A stretch of DNA of 64,000 nucleotides from Gremmenia infestans (GCA_032629725.1 JAFEVB010000020.1:952501-1016500); one strand, 5' to 3'. Positions 45,211 through 57,798 are shown, counted from the first letter of the stretch. Notes: generated from the letters alone by a model not told the origin. Numbers and translations are program-made.

Positions 45211-47866
45211 GCAAGAACGAATCTCATTAAGCATTGTCCACAATTTGGGCCCTCGATTCTCATGCCATATGATCTGTAGAATCTACCGATTTAATTCTGA
45301 CATATTTTCATCAACAGTGGCATCGGAAGCAGTAGGTTTATAAAGTGATCCAGGATTTGAACTATTTGACCATGTGCCTTGATTTATTTGCTCAAATATC
45401 AGACGTTAGTGACAAGATTCTAAGAGTTTAGTGTTCACACAGTTTCCTACTGCAAGCTCTTGCAAAAATCAAACCGTCTTGACTAGTCCAAACTTATCAT
45501 GAATGACGTACGTATAGAAGCGTTGTTTGCAGAAGTGGTTGGTATGAGTAGCATCTATATGGTGCAAATGATATATTGAAGCCCATTGAGACATCTACAT
45601 GCAAGTTAGCAAGCGCATTGCACAAGAAATTGATAAGGAAGTCGCGACTGTCGTCTCTTCTGGTGTACCGTGACCGTGTCGCACCCCCCACTCTCGCGAA
45701 GTAGCGCTCTGTGCCGTGCCTCCCCCTTATGCAGATCTACAAGGGGATCACTACTTTAGTTCGCATTGAGAAGAGTTGTTTCAATCTCCTTAGACTAAAA
45801 AAGGTCATGGGCACTATCAATACGAGGTTTTGCTTAAAATGGTGCTACAATCAAATAGGGGAGGGGAGCGCTAAATCTTAGGCGTCCATCGCTAAAACTG
45901 TACGACTCCCTGTTAATTAGCGAACTCTCCTTAGAGGTCTCTAATAATGCTTATTTCTACCGAGATAGCAGATCACAACACAGTCCAACAATAACATCTG
46001 CGTCCGATATGTAGGTCGTAAAGATAACAAAACGCCCCGCTTCAATATATACATTTGTAAAGCTTCCACCCATCAAAACACAATAAACAGGATCATCAAA
46101 CGTGCGATAATCAAGCGCCCGACCCGAGCACCTACAGTACTACCTTTGCATCAGACCACTACCCACTCCCTAATTCCGGTCTGGTAGCCACCAGCTTAAA
46201 GCCAGACTACCCCAAAATCATCGAAATGCGTGTAGATAAGTACCTAGAAACCTAAACTATACACCTTGGCGGGTGATAAAGACAATAGCAGACAGAAGAC
46301 CAGTGCGACAAAATCCAAGAAGATTCCTAGAACACCAATGATCAAGTCTTACATGTTTGTAGACTCGACTAAAGGGCACGCGATTTAGCAACTCATCGCC
46401 CTCCCTGAATTTCACCAGAAAAGATTCTAAGAACGAACGTACGGATAAGCACGTGATTGTATGTAGCTTCACGTGAGAGAGAGGTACATACGGATTCTCC
46501 GTGTGCCCAGCTCTAGTCACAGACGCGTGCGGATAAGTTCTCTCGGCACTTTTTAGAGTAAGAGCTTTGGATCCCTTCTTCTTCTTTCTCAAGTCTCGTG
46601 TCGATAGTACAGAGCTCAACTAAGGCCCTCTGCCCTGTCCCTGTGCAACGGCCGGGTAAGCGTTTGTAATACAGGCAATGGCAATACCGTACAGTAGTCA
46701 TCGATGATGGTGCTCCATTTATAGAACCCTTTCAAATGCGGCTATTGAATCCTCTGTTTTCAACGACCCTAAGAGCAGTCCACATCTGGTGCTAATTCAA
46801 AATTGTTCTAGATAGCATGTGATGAACTATTTCCGTACTTTAAATGGAGGTCTTGGTCTGGGAAAACTTAGTTTGATGGAAAAAATTCAAATATCTCAAG
46901 GTACAGTATTGTATAGTACAAAGACAATAAACCAAAACCTGGTTCCGATAAGCCCTCTATCTGCTCCGAACCCTCAAATACGAATACATGGTGTAGATAT
47001 AGCAACAGAAGAATGTGTAATAAAAAAGTCTGAAAATGAATCAATCAGGCCAAAGAAAGTTAAACATTCTATCGTAAACCCATAACCCATAATGAAAACA
47101 AAGCTCCAGACTTGCGTCGACCATTTCAATTTATAACCCCAAGATCTATCATTCGCAGAAAACAAAACGGTTCCTCCTCGCCGTCCGGAAGACTTTCAAA
47201 TATGCTCACCCCTGGTGCACGTCGGGTGTTTCCTTCCTTTCCAAAGGGTAACAACCGAAGGTGAGCATGTGCTGGGGAAAGTACAGCAACAAGGTGATGT
47301 TGGTGGTGTGCTGGGATGACAGCACCCGCAACGAAAACCACCACAGCAGAGGTCGAGTTCATGATCCCGAGCAAAGACAGTGATGGCCCCCGAAGTATGT
47401 TTGTTCGTAGGGTCTAGGCAGACGTACGCAAGACTGACAGCAGACATCTCGAAGGTGGACCGAGGTCGTTCGTCATCGGTGTTTAAACTCGATGAGCTAT
47501 ATTTGTTGCATGTTCCGAGAATCTATTTTGAGAAAAGTTAGTCCAAGAGGTTCTAAAAAAAAGCAGGTGATGCCGGAACAAGGCAACAGCTGATAGGGGT
47601 TCGAATTTCACGTGGAGATAGGCTGCTGGTGATTACTAATCAACCAGATAAAGGACTGCCGCCTCGCCGACCCCCAGAATCAAGTGTCGACTCCGCCCCT
47701 GTTCAGGCAGGAATTAAACAACACAAAATCCCAACGTACCTAACAAGGTTGACATTCCTGACAGACCGGTACCATGATGTTGGATTTCAGATACCGGAGG
47801 CTATTCCTATCAGCATACATCCGAGGGTGGTGTTTGCTTGATGGAACACACCAACCATTGCCTCGT
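45211..47866. other. Gene-poor region
   Basis: About 2.7 kb with no gene I can support. Overlapping minus-strand frames at 47126-47374 and 47196-47447 contradict each other; 46257-46619 lacks motifs. Palindromic TACAGTA-type sequences occur near 46133 and 46901. Confidence 0.5.
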
Positions 47867-48049
47867 TCAGCTGAGAGTTGCAGTTCGGCCATTGCCTGTG
47901 AGGATCTATTAGCAGGTATTCGAAAGGATGAGATGTGTTGAAGGAAGGATGGGAAAGGATGTGAAAGTTCAAAACTTACCAGTGTCACGACCAGAATCGC
48001 CGGCGGCAGCCGAAGCGCGCTTCACGGTGTTGGTGGTGTATGTGGACAT
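47867..48049 (-). CDS. Possible very small two-exon gene
   Basis: An ATG at 48049 opens MSTYTTNTVKRASAAAGD... for 23 codons, then GTAAGT at 47979. With an acceptor CACAG at 47896 (branch CTAATAG) the second exon 47867-47895 adds a few codons to a stop, giving about 32 aa. The alternative acceptor CTCAG about 25 nt further gives a longer tail. Splice signals are good and the start context is reasonable, but the product is tiny and matches nothing I know. It may be an upstream ORF or non-coding RNA. Confidence 0.25.
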
Positions 48050-48110
48050 GATGAGGATGGTGTTGGAAATGCGGGTTGTTTGTATGGGTGTGTTTTGTGA
48101 AGTGAGTTAA

Positions 48111-48139
48111 GATGGTAAGATGGTAAGATGGTAAGATGG
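48111..48139. repeat. 8-bp tandem repeat (GATGGTAA)
   Basis: Three perfect copies plus a partial fourth (GATGG), followed within 20 nt by a GT-rich simple-sequence tract (about 48153-48186). Confidence 0.9.
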
Positions 48140-48888
48140 AACGATATGTTGTGTAGGTGTATGTGTATATATGTGTGTGTGTGTATGGTATGTATGATAG
48201 AGAGAGAAAGGTCTTAGAGATGGATGAAGCATCCTTTTTGTAACTTACAGACATATCTATGTGCCGGTGAGCCAAGCGTCATGAAAGAGCCCCCGGGCAA
48301 CCAGCAGCAGTGGCTATACAAGGTCTTCATAATGATGGGCAAGGTCATGAACTTAATGGTGGAGCGCTTGAATCAAGCAGCCTCAAAAAGTGCCTCGCCA
48401 CAGTACATCTTTAGAGAGGCCACCAGCTGCAACAGGCGAAAGCAGGAAGGAACCTGGGGGAGCTTTCCTAGCATTGTTTGGTGAGCCTAGAACCAACATC
48501 CACTCCAGTCATACGGTAAGGTAAGGTAGCTATGCTATGTTATGTCGGTCCCATCACCTACCTTGAAGCCACGCCCCCTGCGTTTCAACCTGGGCGTTGG
48601 CGCTGGGAGGTGGGTGTGAGAATGAGTGTGAGAGGAAACATGGGGCTTGAGCCTGACCCTGATCCCGGTTGTCTTTGTTCTAGCGGGCTTCTGGAAGTTT
48701 TCCCCATCCGGTCATCGACCCAGTTGAGGCGGACGACGCCACACTTCGACAACAACACCATCGCCAATCGTTTCAAGGAATAGCGGGAAAAGGTAAGGCT
48801 TCAGACGATTGGAGCATTGACAACGAACGGTAAGGTCTTCCCTGGTGCGGAGGCACGGGAGTTTTTAACAAACGTCACGGGCGTGGCA

Positions 48889-48910
48889 TACCGTACTACG
48901 AAGTACGGTA
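48889..48910. repeat. Short perfect inverted repeat
   Basis: Nine-base arms TACCGTACT and AGTACGGTA separated by ACGA. It could form a hairpin or be a binding site for a dimeric factor. It overlaps a GGTACAGTACC palindrome at 48908-48918. Confidence 0.8.
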
Positions 48911-49331
48911 CAGTACCCGATCAGCAACGTCGAGATGAATCTTTGGCCAACACATAGTAGCGTGTCTCCGCGTCAACACGGCTAAACAGCCAACTGGAAT
49001 CTGTTCCTTTGCAGGCCGGAGGGATGTCATAAGTTTCAGTGACGCCGGACCATCAGAATAGTCGGGCTTCGGAGACTCAGTCAGAGTGGACCATTCTATG
49101 ATTCCCGTTTGGGATTGCAACGCCCTTCTTTGGGTGTGGGTGCAGCGGGCGTGGGCTTTATTCAGCGTCCGCCCTGTCGACGGGCCTGCCTTACCTTCCC
49201 CCCTCCCACATCCGATCGACGCCCACCACGGGAACACACAGCACACTACACTACTTACGATTACGATACTAGGAAAGACCAAAAGACCTCATACACTACA
49301 GACACATACAAAGCTGGCTTTGACTCATACA

Positions 49332-49349
49332 TCTCTCTCTCTCTCTCTC
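49332..49349. repeat. CT microsatellite
   Basis: Nine uninterrupted CT dinucleotides in an otherwise unremarkable intergenic region. Confidence 0.9.
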
Positions 49350-51695
49350 CACTAATTCATGAAACCAATTACCAACCGCAACCGCAGCTGTTGAAGTCCC
49401 GTTCGCTATCCCCAGCAATGTGGCTGTGCGAACCCAGCCTTTACCCCCTATACGCCCTACACGCCACCAATGCAAGATCCGGTTGGTTGCACTGCTGGAA
49501 AACTACTGTACTGTATCGTACATGTTGTACCTGCAGTTAAAGTCTGCACTGGACACGATGAGACCCACTCAATCGTGGTGCGATGCACGGCAATCAATCC
49601 GCCAACCTGGGTTACTGTCTTGACTGGCTTGTATCTACCTACTGTAGGTACTGTACGCAGGTACCTGTTCTTCTCTTCCCCTTCCCCGGTCTGCGGTCAT
49701 GAGATGGATCAGTTCCGTCGTCATCCGAACCCCTTACAGTACCATACGGAGATATCTCTTCCACGCCTTCCAGACCCAATAAAATAATAGCTAGTCCTGC
49801 TGTATTGATACCGCCAACGAAAATGGTGGTGACTTGGAGCCATGTCCTCCAGCCATAGGCCTGAGTCGATTACTCAAGATATTGCTGACTCTTCGGATGC
49901 ACTGACTGTATTACCTACAGCCCTTTCACATACCAACACGCATGCAAGAAAAATCACAAGATCATTGTTAGGCCCCGACTCTGCTCGGCGCTTAATTCGG
50001 TATCTAGGTAGCTGGTGTGGTCCCCCGTTGGAGACCTTCCCGTCACACTGCCACTAGGTCGCGGCCATTTTGTCTCATCGCAAATTGGACTTCACACTTT
50101 CATCGGGCTGACTTCTTTCATCATTCATGTACAGTATGTATTTTCTCTTTGTCTAAGTACAGATCTCTGCTAATGAAATATCCAGACAAATCCGCCCAGG
50201 ACAAAACGTCGACTCATCAAGTCATGCATTCGTAAGGTCGTCTTTCATTACACATCACATCACATCATTTCAATCATTAGGCCGTAACACTGTCCCAAGG
50301 GGAACAGGACATGAGTTGCCCAACGTTATTGGAGTCGCCTTGTCGTCCACCAACCATCGCAATAAATTCCCAATTCTGTTGAATGATCGAGCCCCGACTC
50401 ATGGGCCGTGGTTCGCGTTTCCGGCTTGAGCAGGTAACACTTCTCCTCTGGAAAATCAACCAAACCCCCATGGAATTGCCCAAGTACTTGGGGGCTGCTC
50501 GTGCCCAGCAAATCCGCTACATACAGCCAGTTTAACCTTGTTTCTTGTGTTCTGTCAGCTTCCCATGAGGATTGGGGTCCTAGACTCGGAGATGCCGAGT
50601 ACTGCGAGTTCATCAAAGCCACCCGAAGTTCTGAGACTTCACTGTAGCCATACGGTTCTGTGTAGCTGCCAGCATTGCCGCGTTGTCTGACACGACTTAT
50701 AAGGCTTATTAGTGCCCGCCACAAACCCACTCGATAGCCTCCCCAAACGCGACTAAATTGAGCCGTTAAGAAGCACTGTCGTATTGTTTCCAGAGCGGGT
50801 TGTCGAATCCCCATCCATTTTAGGAGGAGCTGACGTCGCGAAATCCGTTTTCTTACCACCCCTCGGTTGCACATTCCCTCGAAACTATTGGAATGCAAGT
50901 TCTTCTCAAACCACATCTCGAGGCTCTCCTTTCATTCGGTACAAATTACGAGTCGCGTCTCATAAGCCTGACTATTCACGCATATTTTCCCTCCAAGTTA
51001 AAAGAAGATCAGAGACTTGGCGATCATGAGGCTCTGCGAAGACGACGAAACCGACGTATGCTTGGAGGCGCATACGGGTGGAATTGATAGGTGTTGGGTT
51101 TTGCTGGGTTTATTCCGGTGGGGGGAGTAACCACGGGGGTATGAGTCGATTTTCCCCAAACGAGGCTGCCATCGATACACAAGCATCGCCCGCTGTTACC
51201 AATTCAAAATACCGCGCCACGAATGAGGCAGCGAGGCTGTGAATGCATCAGTACCCAACCACAACCTCTACTTTCTTCACCGATTTGTGATACCTGGCGG
51301 TGAAGACGAATATTTCCGGTTCCTCAAGATGGCATTGTAAATTCCTGGATGTTCATCAAGACAGGACCAAGTTTCGTCTTGGGATCTCAACAAGAAGTCC
51401 GCGCAGTCTTTCCGAATCGTCACTATCTCCCACCGCTGGCACCAGGCTGTTCCCAGTATGCCTTTGTGCGCTCCTCGATCACGATCAGGCTTGCTTTAGG
51501 CGCAATTTTCCTCTTGAGCAGGCCGCGTCCCCTATCCAAACTGCTCTTCGCTCTCGTCCTTCCCCTCTATTATCGCCGTCCTAAGAACAATCTCGGAAGT
51601 AGGCCGTCTGTCTCCAAAACATACTGGATATACCAGGATTTTGGTACGGAAACGTCTGTCCCTTCCGGCGGATTGATACGATGTTGTCATTGATC

Positions 51696-54621
51696 TTATC
51701 GCCTGGCCCAGATACACCACGATGCACTATCCCTCTTCAGTGGTCCAAGAAGTCGTCCAAGAAGATGCAAGCTAAGCGCCCAAGGTCCATATAGGGTGAT
51801 AGTAGACCCGCCTGGTATTCGGGCTTTACTGAGCAATGCGATCTTATCTGAGGTGCTATAACGGATGAGCTCAGGATCAGTATACAACAGAAGTTATCTT
51901 ACCATATTCCCGAACCACGCTTTGCAACCCATAAGTCAGGTTTCTGATCGCGCTATCGACGGGCTTAGTTCGAAATGCATCTACACCATCTCGAATTGGA
52001 TTGCACGCTTCTTTGCCTCCCTTTCTAGTCTTGAATTTCCAGTGGAAAATCTCCTTACACCGGTCAAACAGCTCCTTCTCTGTCAAATGCATAAGCTGGT
52101 TGCATTTTGCCCTTTCCGACTTTGGATTGGCCCCAAAGTGTTCGATTCTACCTTCGCAGAAATAGTACATCTGGCCGTTGATCTTACCTATCGTCAACGT
52201 GAGGATTAGGAATACACAAAAACTGGTAGCCCATTTCTTGTCATTGTTAACGGTGTTGTGGATCGTCCACATCATATTTCCCCAGTCCTTCAGCACTTTG
52301 TTGATACGTCTTTGTTGGCCTAAATAAAATGCGTATTTGATTTGCTTCTGCACACACTTTGCAGTGGTCTTTTCGGGATATCGCTGTTGCAACTGATTTT
52401 GGACTCTGCCGATGGAATCAGGATCCAGGTTGAGAGTTCGTTCCATTATCGAAGTGGTTATATGCATTTCAAGGGCGCTACGGAGAAGTTCACACTGAAA
52501 CTGTTAGTAAGTACACTTTCCTGTAAGTTGCTTAACATACTTCGTCATCAGTCTCCAAACCCACGGAATAGAAATCGCATACGACACCCAAGAGGCGCGT
52601 CAAAAGCTTCGAGTCATCAGGGAAGTAAGCCTCCGGAACGTAATATTTAAGATCACTTTGAACGATATCCTGAACGTATCGAGAGTACTCGTCTTGCATG
52701 TCATCCATGGCAGCAAGTGGGATCCCAAGAGGTGGACTTTGCCTCCGGACCAATTTCGCCTTCCCGTCAGGACTCGTTGATTCCTCCGTGGTATGATGGA
52801 ACCCCATGTCTGGCGCATTTTGACGCAACTCAAGAGCAACGACCTCGGCAGTCAGCATTTTGCGATATCCCCAGTCCATCCTCACGAACATGCTTCTAGT
52901 TCCCCAACTCTCTGCATTTCTATTTACGAAAGCCTCGATGTCAGTTCGATTCAAGTGGCCGTTGAGGTACACTACTTTTGTCAGTCTCATTGTTGTACAG
53001 CTTAAAGTCAGTGAGCTCGTACCAGGAACAAGGAAGATATATAACGACTCCAGTGGGTCATTAAAACAAGTGAATTTGCAGAATCTCCTCTTTCCTACAA
53101 GTCTAGCACACTGTACACAAGGACTACCAGGAGAGCATGGGGAGCACTAGAACGTTAGTCATGACGGTAAAGCATCCAAATCACGACATCTAATTACCTT
53201 GGTCTTCGATATATGGCAAGCCCAACAAGCCTTGGCATCCCGGACCTCCCTTGCTTGTTTCTTCTCAAGTGTAGTGAGGCCGCGCGTGCGACCTCCTTTC
53301 GTAACCTTGGACTTGCTGATACCAGGCATGGAGCTAAAGACGTGTGAGTGATGTCGCGGCGATGAAGTGTGTGATTGAGGCGACCCATGCGAGCGCGGGG
53401 AACTATGCGATGGAGTATAATTGCTTCGAGTGGAAGTAATCACCCAGCTTTCACTGTCACTATCCCCAAGCGGGCTGACTGGCTCCAGATTAACGGATCC
53501 TTGCGATGACGGACCAGTCTCTAGATATCCTTCTCTGGACCTATATGTATCGTATGGAGTTCCGCGCGGTGGCCCAAAAGTACCATTGCCTGTATTTACA
53601 TCTGCTTGATATTTGCTCCCTTCCACCTGTTGTGTGTTCCATGGCATGTTGGACAATACGGAGGATGCGATTGGTGAAGCACTGTGTTGCTTAGGTTGTG
53701 TCACCGTGGCGGCAGGCCACTGCGCATCTGTCGGTGTATATATACTCATATCCATGGGAACCTGGAGCTCATTGTTGTCGAAAAAAAAGTTCTCGTGGTA
53801 CAGCGGGGAATTCGATTCCGATACACCAAGGTTGGGATTCAACGGTTGTCCAATCTGGAAATACTCATCTGGGCATACATGGTGAATCAGCAACGTGCGG
53901 GCGCACAATTCTTTTCATCCTGACACGGTATATGGTTCTTTCAAACCCCAAAAGAAAGTTACAGAGTCTGAAAAATTAGGGCTTATCTACCTGAGAGATC
54001 CAAATTGAACAATTGATTCGCACCAGGCGACGTTCCAAGAGCAGAATCTATCACCGGGAAGACAAACCCCTCTGAGCTCGACGTTCCTGCCGTAGTTGGC
54101 GAAGACAGACCCAGGCTGTCATCAAAGCTTCCATACGGGATATCCAGCTTAGACATATCCTCCAAGTCGCCATTCGCATTAGTAACTCCAGTCCACGAGG
54201 AGCCAAGATCGCTGTCGGACAGCTGCAGGAAGAAGCCGCTCTGAGGAGAATGCGCATTCCCCCCATCGAACATTTGAGTTGGGGAATTCGCCCCATTATG
54301 AGAGGCTAACGTATAAGAGGTCAAGGAAGAAGATTGCTGCCACGAGTTTGAGTTTCCGGGCCCATTCTGGCTTCTCCTTCCATCTCCTTGATGAATAATG
54401 GGAGGACTGTACCCAAAGATTCCAGCATTATTCGACGACGCGTTGAAGAAATCCGTCTGCTGGGCCGACGATGATATGGGCCTCACATTGCGTGGGGGAG
54501 AGCACCGCGAGTTCTGGGCGTGAAACACAACCTTGGAGTCCCTTTTCCTATTCCTCCGCGTCGAGGAAGATGACGAGGATGGCCACACCCCCGCACTCCG
54601 GCTTGTCGTCTCGAGCATCAT
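51696..54621 (-). CDS. Zn2Cys6-like transcriptional regulator, five exons
   Basis: Proposed exons 53991-54621, 53198-53868, 52541-53146, 51903-52494 and 51696-51847 give 883 aa with all phases matching. The start is the ATG pair at 54621 (MMLETTSRSAG). The N-terminal 370 or so residues are Ser/Asn/Gln-rich and disordered. A basic region (KGGRTRGLTTLEKKQAREVR) precedes the Cys cluster CWACHISKTK|CSPCSPGSPCVQC...FC: C-x2-C-x6-C-x8-C-x2-C-x9-C, with an extra Cys. That is a Zn(II)2Cys6-like binuclear cluster placed mid-protein rather than N-terminal, and an intron splits it after the third spacing residue pair (TK). The C-terminal half contains a hydrophobic segment (TSFCVFLILTLTIGKING) that may be buried or membrane-like. 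Target genes unknown. Confidence 0.75.
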
Positions 54622-55429
54622 CTTTCCTCGCAATCGCACCCCCGTTCCTTATGAATCATTCAATTCACTCGCTCGCTCACTCACTCACTCACACGCACAC
54701 GGGCAACAAACAAGCAAGGCGTAACCTGGTAGATTAGATCAGATGGTAAACGTGAAGCAAGAACCAGAAAGAAAAGTGAGGCATCTAGCGAGCGCACTTC
54801 TTTATCATATCGATTATTGCCCGGTGTTCTCGTTCGCGGGGCGCAGTACTCGGCTTCGTTGGCATTACAGATGCAGAGCCGCACCTAGACTCGTCTCATT
54901 GGCGGGGGTCGTCACCGAGTACAGTTGGTGGCTGGATGCTTGGCTGTTTTGAGCGACCGATTATCGAATCTGGTGGCAATGGGCGAATGGGATGAGGGCA
55001 TGCAAGTTTTGTGGGATGATTTAGGTGCAGGGGGCTTCTGCACGGGTGATTAGATGCGTGAGGGTGGACAAGCCCCGCAATCGTCCTGCTGATAGGTGAG
55101 GGTGAGTCTGGTTGCGCGGTCGAACAAGGACAAGGAAGGACGAGGACACGATCTGAATGCCTTGAAGAAGGATTGTGAGGCACTTGATGATTGAGGGTGT
55201 TCGTGGTGTCTCTTCACTGGTAATGGGTTCATGGTTGGGCATAATTGCGGCGTTTGGACCATCTCTCTCAAAGCTACCCAAATCAAATCCATAGTCACTG
55301 AATGGACCCCCTAAGGTATGGTATGGTCCGATATGAAAATACAAATACAATTTTCCATTTACTCCCTCCCTCGCTCCCAAATAAACGCCAGGCCAGCCAT
55401 GCAATGCCTCCGTGTCACTCACTCACTCA
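54622..55429. other. Intergenic
   Basis: Promoter and leader of the regulator (CT- and CACT-rich as TCACTCACTCACTC repeats at about 54670-54690) and 3' flank of PRP21. The minus-strand frame at 55021-55422 is unsupported. Confidence 0.55.
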
Positions 55430-57176
55430 CTACTTCTTATCCCCGAACTTCTGATGGATAGCCCGGATCTGCTCCTCCACATTAACATTCTGCATCATAT
55501 TCAGCCTCTGATCCCCCTTCTCCACGGGCGTCCCGTCATAGCTCTTCTCAGCCCTCTTCCGCCGCGCCTGTTCCTCCTCCGAAACGGGCTGACCGGTTAC
55601 GCCGTCAAACAAGTCGCTGCGCTGCGATGCTAGCCGTTTGAGGTTGTTGGCTACGTCTTGCGTAGAGAGGTTGGTCGTGCTGTAGCGCGAGTCTGCTTTG
55701 GCTTTTTGCTCTTTCCAGCGGGGGTCTAGGAGCTCGACTGCAAGGTGGGAGGGGTATGTTAGTTATTGTTCTGCCTTGGGGAAATATACTACCAGGATGT
55801 AGATATGGGGAATACGTACTTCGCATATGCTCATCCAACTCATTGACTGGCATCTGCTGCCTACAGTTCGGACATATCACCATGTTCTGCTTATTCCTAG
55901 CCCTCAACGCCGCTCTAGGCTCGTAGTTCTCCTTGATCTTCATTTGCGTCGACCCGGTCTTTGCGTCTGCCCTGGCTTGCTGAGCGCGCTGCGTTGCTTC
56001 CGTACGCTCGCGGATCCGCTGCTTTTCCTCGTCATCGTCGTCGGTGTTCTGCATGCGGACGTCTTGTTGGTATTGCGGCTGTGGCGAGGGGATGGGCGGA
56101 GGACCCATTTGTGTGGGTTGCGAGGGGTAGGCGGCATTGTTGTAGTAGTCGGTGTCTTCGCCGGGGAAGGCTTCTTCGATGCGCATGTTGTGACTGTTGA
56201 TCGACATCATAGCTTTCTGATCCAGCGATGCGAATTGCAACTCTGAGAGTGATGTTGGTGGTGGTAGGTTCTGTTGCTCATCTGCTTCGGTGAACTCGAC
56301 TGTTTCGACGACGACGAAATCGTGCCAGTCAATCTGCGCATACGACATCTTCTCATTCTCAATCTCCTCCTCCTTCTTAGCCTTCTCCTCGTCTTGGAAC
56401 TTGAACCATTCTGCGCGCTGTTTCGCTCGGCCTAGGACGTTAAACTTGTCGTTTACGTTCGCTTGTAGCTCCTTGATCCTCTCCTGCTGTAGCTTCCCAC
56501 CCTCGCCATCGATGCCTCCAGCTCGTAGTAATGCAGTATATTGATCGATCAGTTTTTGGAAGAAGTTGTGTAGACTGTGCTGTGGGCGCAAGAAATCGAA
56601 TTGATAATTTCCCGCTTCTCTCTGCGAGATAGTCGTCATAAACTGCCTTCCATTCTTCGCCACGAACAATGCCATCAATCTCACAACCTCTAAATCTTGC
56701 GCATTGATGTTTGGCATCCGTGCTGAGAAGTGGAAATCTGGTGGTTGAGGGGGTCCTTTGGGCTTCTCTGCCTCAGCAGGTGCCTCTCCAGCTCGTCCAG
56801 CTGCAACAGCAGTCGTTCGTCCGGCCTTTATCTCGCTGAGTCGCCATTGGTAGAATGCGTTGTAGGCATCATTGTTGCTGAGGAAGGAGAACTTCGGGTT
56901 GTGCTTTTCCTTTTCGCGAATGCGGTCTATGGTTGTTAGCTGAATTGTTCTCACTAAAACAGAAGCAAACGACATGCCTTCAAAGACTCCTCCATTCCGC
57001 GCTACGTAGCCTGCTGTCTTTTCGAGAATAGCTGATGAGGATGTTAGCAGATACCAGATTGATGGATGAATTAGTGGCGCACCTTTGATTTCCTTGGGAG
57101 GCAGGACAACTCCCGGCGGAGCTTTGATTTCCTCGAGTGCCGCAACATGATCGCCATTCGTAGCTGATGGGGCCAT
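55430..57176 (-). CDS. PRP21: Splicing factor SF3A subunit 1 (Prp21), four exons
   Basis: Component of the U2 snRNP SF3a complex required for prespliceosome assembly. Exons 57083-57176, 56978-57031, 55820-56926 and 55430-55737 give 520 aa. Two SURP modules are visible: KAILEKTAGYVARNGGVFED...NPKFSFL and LEVVRLMALFVAKNGRQF...YQFDFLRP. A charged helix (EEKAKKEEEIENEK) and the conserved IDWHDFVVVETVEF block follow. The C-terminal part has CPNCRQQMPVNELDEHMRIELLDPRWKEQ, as in SF3A1. The ubiquitin-like domain of animal SF3A1 is absent, as in yeast. Introns 1 and 2 are both 51 nt, stop-free and multiples of three, and intron 2 begins GCATGT (GC-AG class). Removing both restores the family sequence exactly. 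Confidence 0.93.
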
Positions 57177-57798
57177 ATTGAGCGGAGAGGTGGTTGAAGA
57201 CTCGAGCTCGAGGATGTTGCTGGCCGTGGTGTTGCGATTTCAAGATATCCAGCGATAAAAGCTAACGTTCCAGCCTTACGGATGCAGCCAATCACGGCCC
57301 GCGCCTCGCCTCGGTCAGTCATTCCGCTCCCCTAAATGGCTATCAACTGTCCATCCGAAAAGGAGGTAATTGAAACCCTTTCAGATACATTCACATGATC
57401 AACAGCTCTCTTGAGTCTCGTGGCAGTCTTCACTTTGACATGGTCATCTTCAAATTCTTTGCAAACTATCTTATATTTCAGCCGGGTATTATGTTTGTAC
57501 ACTACGTTGATGCCGACCGACTTGCATCACTGCCATCTTCATGCAAGAAGCATGAGAGCTGTGGACTGAATTATCCATTATCGCGTTACCCTTCGTAACA
57601 CACTGTATAGTCTATACCTTCTGTGCCCCAGCTTTGCGCGAGCGACCGTCCCCAGCCATGCCGTAATTATATCCGCTTAGGTATCCCACCAAACGCCATC
57701 CCCATCACTAATCAGACACACCGGTCTTGTATAAACAAATCATTAAACTCCTTTTTCACCACGTTGCTTCCCCACCCTTACAAATGGACTGAAACTGA
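57177..57798. other. Intergenic
   Basis: PRP21 promoter and SEC2 3' flank. The frame at 57395-57598 has no support. Confidence 0.6.

Larger units (their letters stand above)
48050..51695. other. Gene-poor region with simple repeats
   Basis: 3.6 kb without a supportable gene. Contains an 8-bp tandem repeat, a GT-rich tract, a CT microsatellite and several small palindromes. The 196-codon minus-strand frame at 50326-50916 is the longest, but no motif, splice partner or start context supports it. Confidence 0.5.

Noticed and set aside
47126..47447. Overlapping Cys-rich frames on the minus strand
   Set aside because: The two frames overlap in different phases, and neither can be extended to a coherent protein with splice signals.
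47590..47620. B-box-like GGTTCGAAT near 47600 as a tRNA gene
   Set aside because: No A-box at a suitable distance and no cloverleaf pairing can be drawn around it.
50326..50916. 196-codon open frame on the minus strand as a gene
   Set aside because: No motif, no flanking exon and no clear leader; equally open short frames occur on the other strand. It is long but unsupported.
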